Positions 56,619 through 62,142 of a stretch of 62,142 bases of DNA are shown piece by piece. The DNA comes from Acrasis kona. Its lineage: Eukaryota; Heterolobosea; Eutetramitea; Acrasida; Acrasidae. The DNA lies in the NCBI GenBank assembly GCA_026419775.2, contig JAOPGA020000370.1:1-62142 (forward strand), given 5' to 3'. The notes below the pieces were generated by a model that had not been told where the DNA came from, searched no databases, and saw only the letters and a list, made by a program, of their open reading frames with translations. The translations under genes and the position numbers were made by a program. Each line of letters starts with the position of its first letter. The first letter of the stretch is position 1.

Positions 56619-59600
56619 ATGATAAAATTTAACGTGTTATACACCAAGCAGAAGCTAAAGAAGGTAAAAGTATGGCAGGATGGAATTGCGCATGTAAATA
56701 CGAGCACAGGGAAACTTACGCTTTATGACGAAAGGAATATGGTATTGGACACGACTCAGGTGCCTAATGCTTCAAAGGATCTATTGGGGGAGGAAATTGA
56801 GACTGCATCTCATTTGATAACATTTGATGCAATCGAAAGCGACACATCAGCAGCACCAACACTTGTGGAAAAGGAAAAACCAAAACAAGTTGTTAAAACA
56901 CCTGCCCCAGTCATCAATAGACCAAAGGCTACCAAACAAAAAGGATTCGTACCTCCGCGGCGGATAGAACCCAAACAAGCAGAAGTGCAAAAACCACCGC
57001 CGACCGATACATCATTTGAACATTATGAGCCGAAAAAACAATCTCAATTTCAAAATAATAGACGAACGAATCCATCATCTCAAGACTATGAAGAACCAAA
57101 AAACCAATCTCGATATCAAAACAATAATAATAGACAACCTGATTCATCATTTGAAGATTATGAACAACCAAAGAGATCACAACAAAATCAAAACAGACAA
57201 TCCAAGCCATCAAATAAATTTGTACAGTCCCAACCCATCTATGAAGAAGAATATTCCTCAAAGATTACAAGTGCAAGAGAAGGTTTGTGTTTTTATTCAT
57301 TCAATCTCACGTTATTTAGTTGAACCAATATCTTTTGATGATGACGATAATGATGATGATGACGATGATCAACAACAAGAAGTAGAAGAACAAGTGACTA
57401 AACCAACTTTTGCAAAAGGCTTTATAGATTTAAGAGGCGATCGCAATAAAAATAACGCATCCTACTCACAACAACGATCAAACAACACTTTACAGCACAA
57501 ACAAAAATCATTTGATCAAGATGAACCAGACACATTCCAACCTCAACGACCACGTCAACACATTTCCAACAACAAGAAACATGAATCAAAAAAACATCAA
57601 GACGACCCTCACGATGACGAAGAAGAGAATGTAATTAGAGCAGCTGCAAATGTTGACTTTGACTTTGACGTATTAGAAGAAGAAGAAGAACCTTCACCAC
57701 CTCCACCTCCATCAAAACCAACCACATCAACCAAAACACAATCTCACACACAACAACAACAACAACCAAAAACACCACAAATAAGAAAGAGGACATTACA
57801 AGATGACGATGACGACGACGATGATGAAAATGATGAAAATGATGAAAATCAAAATGAAAATCAACCAACCGTAACCAAACCAAAACTACCTCCAAATTAC
57901 AAATCGCCGCCAGTTCTTCATCGACCCAATCCATCCACACAAAAATCAACTCCACCCCCATCCTCATCAAATACAAAATTCACACCGCCCACCAAACAAT
58001 CAATGATCAAATCACCTCACTCCATTTTCAACGGACCTCTCCCCTCCATACTCTCGCTAGTCTCCAAAGGAACACATTCACGTCACTCTCTATTCTTTCC
58101 AGATCCGCCCATGTTCGACATTCTCAAACACCATTCCAAATTAACAAGAAGCGTAAAAATACCGGACAAATTCTCCACGGTAGGCGAATACCGCGGTACA
58201 TTCAAAGATGCAATTTACGAAGAAATCAATTTGCAATTATTCAGATTGTCCATGAATTACCACAGCCTTTATTCCAAAATCACATCCAATTCGAATCAAT
58301 CCAACGACACATTACCAATTCCATCATGCGAACATGGAAAAACAAAACTTTTGATTACCAAAAAAGAGGGCCCTAATAAGGATAGACCCTTTTTTACGTG
58401 TGCGAAGGGAAAGGATCAGGGCGGATGTAAATTCTTCGAATGGGCCGACAAATTAACCGCTTCACAAATTCAACAACGACATCGTAACGGATTATCAAAT
58501 TCCACATGGACCAGAAATGTGAGCAATCCTGCCGAGAGATGTAAATTTTATCGATCGAATGGCATTCACTTTTATCACGATTGTGAATTGATCAAACCAC
58601 AAAATCAGACCACCATCAAATTCAAAAAAAAATCAAACACCCCGCTGGACGATCACATTCAATCTCAATTAATGATCAAATTGGAGACGAGAGAAAAGAA
58701 TAGTCCTTATGCAAAGGACGACGTGTGGATCGTGAGCGACAATGTTGAATTTCAAAAGAATGTGTTTGTTGCAAAAAGCACATTTCATGGACCAACCACC
58801 GACGGTAATTTGGCAATCAAGATTGAATCTGGATCGTACAAGAATTTCCATAGCAATAAAATATATGCCATCAGAGGTCCAAATTTATCGACAGAATTCG
58901 AAATGATCGAACATTTGAACGAAATGAATGGCGTGAAATTACCACTCTTGTATGAATTGTTGGGCAATCCACAAGGAAAGAACGAAGCCATTCAACAAGA
59001 ACGTTCTCTCTATCAAGGAATTACATTATCCAATAAGCCCAATCGTCACGATGACGATCAATCGGACGAAAATTCGATCCCATTGGATTTTGATTTGAAA
59101 TTACCATTGCATTTGATTCATGAAATTGCACAAGAATACATCCATCAATACAATTTGAATCAAGACCAACAATTAGTGATTCATAATGTGAGCAAATGGT
59201 TCGACGGTAGTCAATCTTCGCCTGCCATTCATCTAGTACACGGTGTATTTGGAGCAGGAAAGAGTTTCTTGTTGGTGGTGCTCATCATGTTTATATGTCG
59301 ATTATTAGAGGAGAGCGACCAAACGCACATTACCGATCACGTGCGCATCATGGTTTCCTCGGTAACTAACATTGCGGTGGATCGAATCCTTCAAGGGCTC
59401 ATCAAGGAAGGATTCGATTCGCTCATCAGAGTGGGAAGTCAAAAAAAAATCGCAAAATCCATCCTGCCCTATACCGTCAATTCGGATAAGAGCCAAAATG
59501 AAGTGCTCAAGGATTTGAAAGCAATGATGAAGGAGGAACTACAGGACGATGAATTGGAGGGAATCAAAGAGGCGATCAAGCAAATTCAAAACGGAGTCGC

Positions 59601-61332
59601 GCAGACTAGACAAGATAACATTAAAAATGTAAAAGTTATCGGCGTAACATGCGCAGCGACTGGTTTTAAAATTCTACAAGGTAATCAATTTCCCATTTTG
59701 ATTTTAGATGAGTCCAGTCAATGTTTGGAGCCGCTCGCCTTGTTGCCCATCTCTAGATTCAATGCTCAGCGCTTGATAGCAGTTGGCGATCCACAACAAT
59801 TGCCGCCCACGCTAGTCGGTGCAGATTCTAATCAACAAGAATCCGAAGAATCGTTGGAAAAGACTCTGTTTATTCGGCTGAGTAATACTGGATTCGAACC
59901 GGTCATCTTGAGGACGCAGTATCGATGTCATCCACGCATAAGTCAACTGGCCAATCACTTGTTTTATGGAAATGTGTTGATGGATGGAGTGGACGAACAG
60001 GATAGAAGCGCATTGATACAACACATGGCACCGGTGACCATCGTGGATGTTAAGGATGGAAAGGAACAAGGTGGAGGAGAGGGAAGTGTTTTTAATCAGG
60101 AAGAAATCAATGCAACATGTAAATTGATCCGGATGTTGTTGAGGAGCGGAGCCAGCGCTGATCAAGTGGGCGTCATTGCTCTTTACAAATCTCAAGAATT
60201 TAAAATTAGATTGGAAATGGTCAAGAATGAAATTAAGGGAGTCAAGGTCTCTACGGTGGATGCTTTTCAAGGTGGAGAACGAGAGATTATCATCTTGTCT
60301 TGTGTGAGGACGAGTAAAAGCGTATTTATCGAAAATAAAAAAAGATTAAACGTGGCCCTTACGAGGGCCAGGTGTCACTTGATTATTGTTTGTCATAAAG
60401 ATGCACTGATGCAGAGCGACGTGTATCGTTATGTGGTCGATCAGGTCAAATACGAAACGAATGGCATCATTGATAGTCAGATCTTGTATCAAAACAAGAA
60501 CTTTTACTTCTTATCCAAGTCACTTTTTAGCGATAACGATCCCGAAGAGGATGCAAGATTAGAACAGGCTTATGATGACGATCACAATACATTGCGTTTG
60601 GTAAAGAAGAAAAAGAAAGCTACGCCTCCCAAGAAGAAAAAGAAGAGCGTCAAAAAGAACAAGTTTATAGATGACGAAGCAGATGAGAATGAAGAGGAGG
60701 AGGAAGAAGATGTGACGAGCGAACAAGAGGAAGAAGTGGTTCGACAAGATCATGATGACATTCGCTTCAGACCCAAAAAGAATGCTAACAAAAAAATTAT
60801 TAAAAAGATTACAAACAAGGAAGAGGGAGAGGATGATTTTGATTTTGATAACGTTTTTGATGGTGAGGAAATTAATGTATTGAGTGGTGTTGATGTGGAG
60901 AGCGATCAAGATGAAACGATTAGCGATCACTATTTAAAGAGAAAGAGACAAATAGTAGATGATGATGAAATTATGGACCAACAAGTCGTTTCAGTCACAA
61001 AGGAGCCAACAACAAAAAAGAAAAAGTCAATGATTTTGTCTGATGATGATATGGATGAGGATATGGAACGTGCTGGTGATATCATTGACTTTGATTTTGG
61101 AAGTGATCGTATGGATGAATCATCTGACCAAGACTTGAAGAGTAAAAAACAATTAGTAGTGGACGATGATCCAGAAGAACAAGTAAATGTCGACGATGAG
61201 TTGAAGGATGTTGGCCCAAAGGAAAAGAAGCAAGTTGATGACGACCTAAACAATAGTTTCCAAAGTGATGGTGTTCTGGGAGAATTTGGTATCGAGATGC
61301 CTACAAATGATTTGGACGCACTTGACTTTTAA
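56619..61332 (+). CDS. ZGRF1: ZGRF1-type GRF zinc finger helicase (SF1B)
   Basis: Exons 56619-57282 and 57320-61332 (37-nt intron) give 1558 residues. The first ~70 residues are a DUF2439 module (FNVLYTKQKLKKVKVWQDG). A long Gln/Asn/Pro linker with acidic runs follows. A GRF zinc finger at ~559-596 reads CEHGKTKLLITKKEG then FFTCAKG and GGCKFFEW. The UPF1-like helicase core spans ~815-1275: Walker A GVFGAGKS (~863), DESSQ (~1017), GDPQQLPPTL, QYRCHPRIS, VDAFQGGEREI and LNVALTRAR. All helicase motifs look intact. The last 260 residues alternate Lys-rich and Asp/Glu-rich blocks, probably nuclear-targeting. In animals ZGRF1 promotes homologous recombination at DNA crosslinks and dissolves D-loops. 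The first exon adds DUF2439, which the helicase ORF alone lacks. Confidence 0.9.
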
Positions 61333-62142
61333 TTTGTAGATGGAATGTAGAACTGTAAAAGTATGGTTCGAAACATTAAAAAAAACAAGGAGTTTGACCA
61401 TCAGAACGAGATATTTATTATCGCGCGTGATAATTTTTACTACAGAATGATGACATAAAATGCGCACACGCCATAATGCCTTGCTAGACTATTGTTTCAA
61501 CCTTTGCTACTGAAAGTGCTACTTGCTTGTATCCAACATAAAATGTTTCTCTTAGCAAAAGTATCATATATTGATAAAACCGTGAGGTTGTGTTCTGTTG
61601 TTGGCTATGTACAGTCTTTCTTAGGACAACTAACGAAAACGACGGTTCAATTGCATGTTATGTGGACGCGTATGCTGAGTGTGTGCATGGTTTGGTTTTG
61701 TTTGTATGGTTGATTAACAGCGGAAATGTTGAAGGAGGATTTGTACTATTTTAGTGGGGGGACTATCCGGGGGATAATTTCAGTGTGAACTCATCTCAAG
61801 TAAGCTTTCAAATCTTGGCTAAGCTGATAAACGTTCTGCAATTCACCCACTCCTTGTTTGTTAATGTATCGGAAGACTGATTTTTCGCCCACTACAAATC
61901 CACTTTTCGCCTGTCATTATGTTTTCAATCTCAAGGGTCTCTGCATTTGTTTCAATTCATGTTCTAGTTGAGTGATTTTGTGGAGTGATTCTGATCGATT
62001 TCTGTTGTGTGTTAATGATTCTGATCGATATCGATTGATTGGTTTGATTTGTTGATCGTTAGTTGATGCATTGGTCGAATCGATCAAAGTATTTTGATTT
62101 GGATAGTTGATCGAATGATGGAATGATTAATTCATCTTGATT
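61333..62142. other. No supported gene; GATCGAT-rich end
   Basis: The last 810 bp show the ZGRF1 3' end (polyA-like AATTT/AAAAAA near 61330-61385) and then no frame that I can support. The frame at 61492-61713 starts within sequence lacking a domain and is rejected. From 61986 on, sequence is rich in GATCGAT/TGATTG words, with an exact 14-bp direct repeat TGATTCTGATCGAT at 61986-61999 and 62016-62029. It may be the beginning of a promoter or gene outside the window. Confidence 0.4.

Noticed and set aside
61492..61713. 73-residue open frame after ZGRF1
   Set aside because: No recognisable feature and no supported splice partner; consistent with chance.

Overview
This window is a gene-dense nuclear segment from a protist. 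About 27 of the roughly 29 called genes are well supported, and most contain one or more very small spliceosomal introns. I rebuilt the exons by joining open frames at GT/AG sites that keep the reading frame. The resulting introns are strikingly uniform: nearly all are 35-43 nt with a mode of 38, and only two outliers (53 and 56 nt) were seen. The standard code fits, since TAA and TGA both act as ends. Ciliary genes, a leishmanolysin-family membrane protein, RasGAP, a formin and very compact spacing would suit an amoeboflagellate excavate such as a heterolobosean (Naegleria or Acrasis type). That assignment is an inference, and no rRNA or other marker fixes it.

Layout. 0-11 kb: an unknown basic/acidic protein, an LRR-IQ protein, a head-to-head pair of V-ATPase V0 subunits (proteolipid c and subunit a), and a 1070-residue protein of unknown function. 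11-19.5 kb: a P4-ATPase lipid flippase, a membrane-anchored cyclophilin, mitochondrial-type prolyl-tRNA synthetase, SmD3, an unknown basic protein and a small repeat protein rich in HEQ/HEK-P motifs. 19.5-31.5 kb: a large possible CFAP92-like protein, a coiled-coil protein, ORC2, TTC27 and TELO2. 31.5-44.5 kb: a multi-pass membrane protein of unknown family, an MDM31-like mitochondrial protein, CBP80, an Ac45 (ATP6AP1)-like V-ATPase accessory subunit, a PH-RasGAP protein and CFAP36. 44.5-62.1 kb: a BTB protein with a C-terminal cysteine cluster, a DNAJC16-like ER co-chaperone, a leishmanolysin-like protein with a destroyed zinc site, a formin with an N-terminal calponin-homology domain, and a ZGRF1-type helicase. 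The last 0.8 kb has no supported gene.

The genes form no operon, but orientation is strongly alternating. About ten head-to-head pairs are separated by 35-310 bp. Tail-to-tail neighbours are separated by 17-50 bp in several cases, and one pair overlaps by 13 bp of coding sequence. Three V-ATPase-related genes (c, a and Ac45) and up to three centriole/cilium-related genes (CFAP36, possible CFAP92, LRR-IQ) lie in this one segment. No mobile element, CRISPR array, tRNA or rRNA was found.
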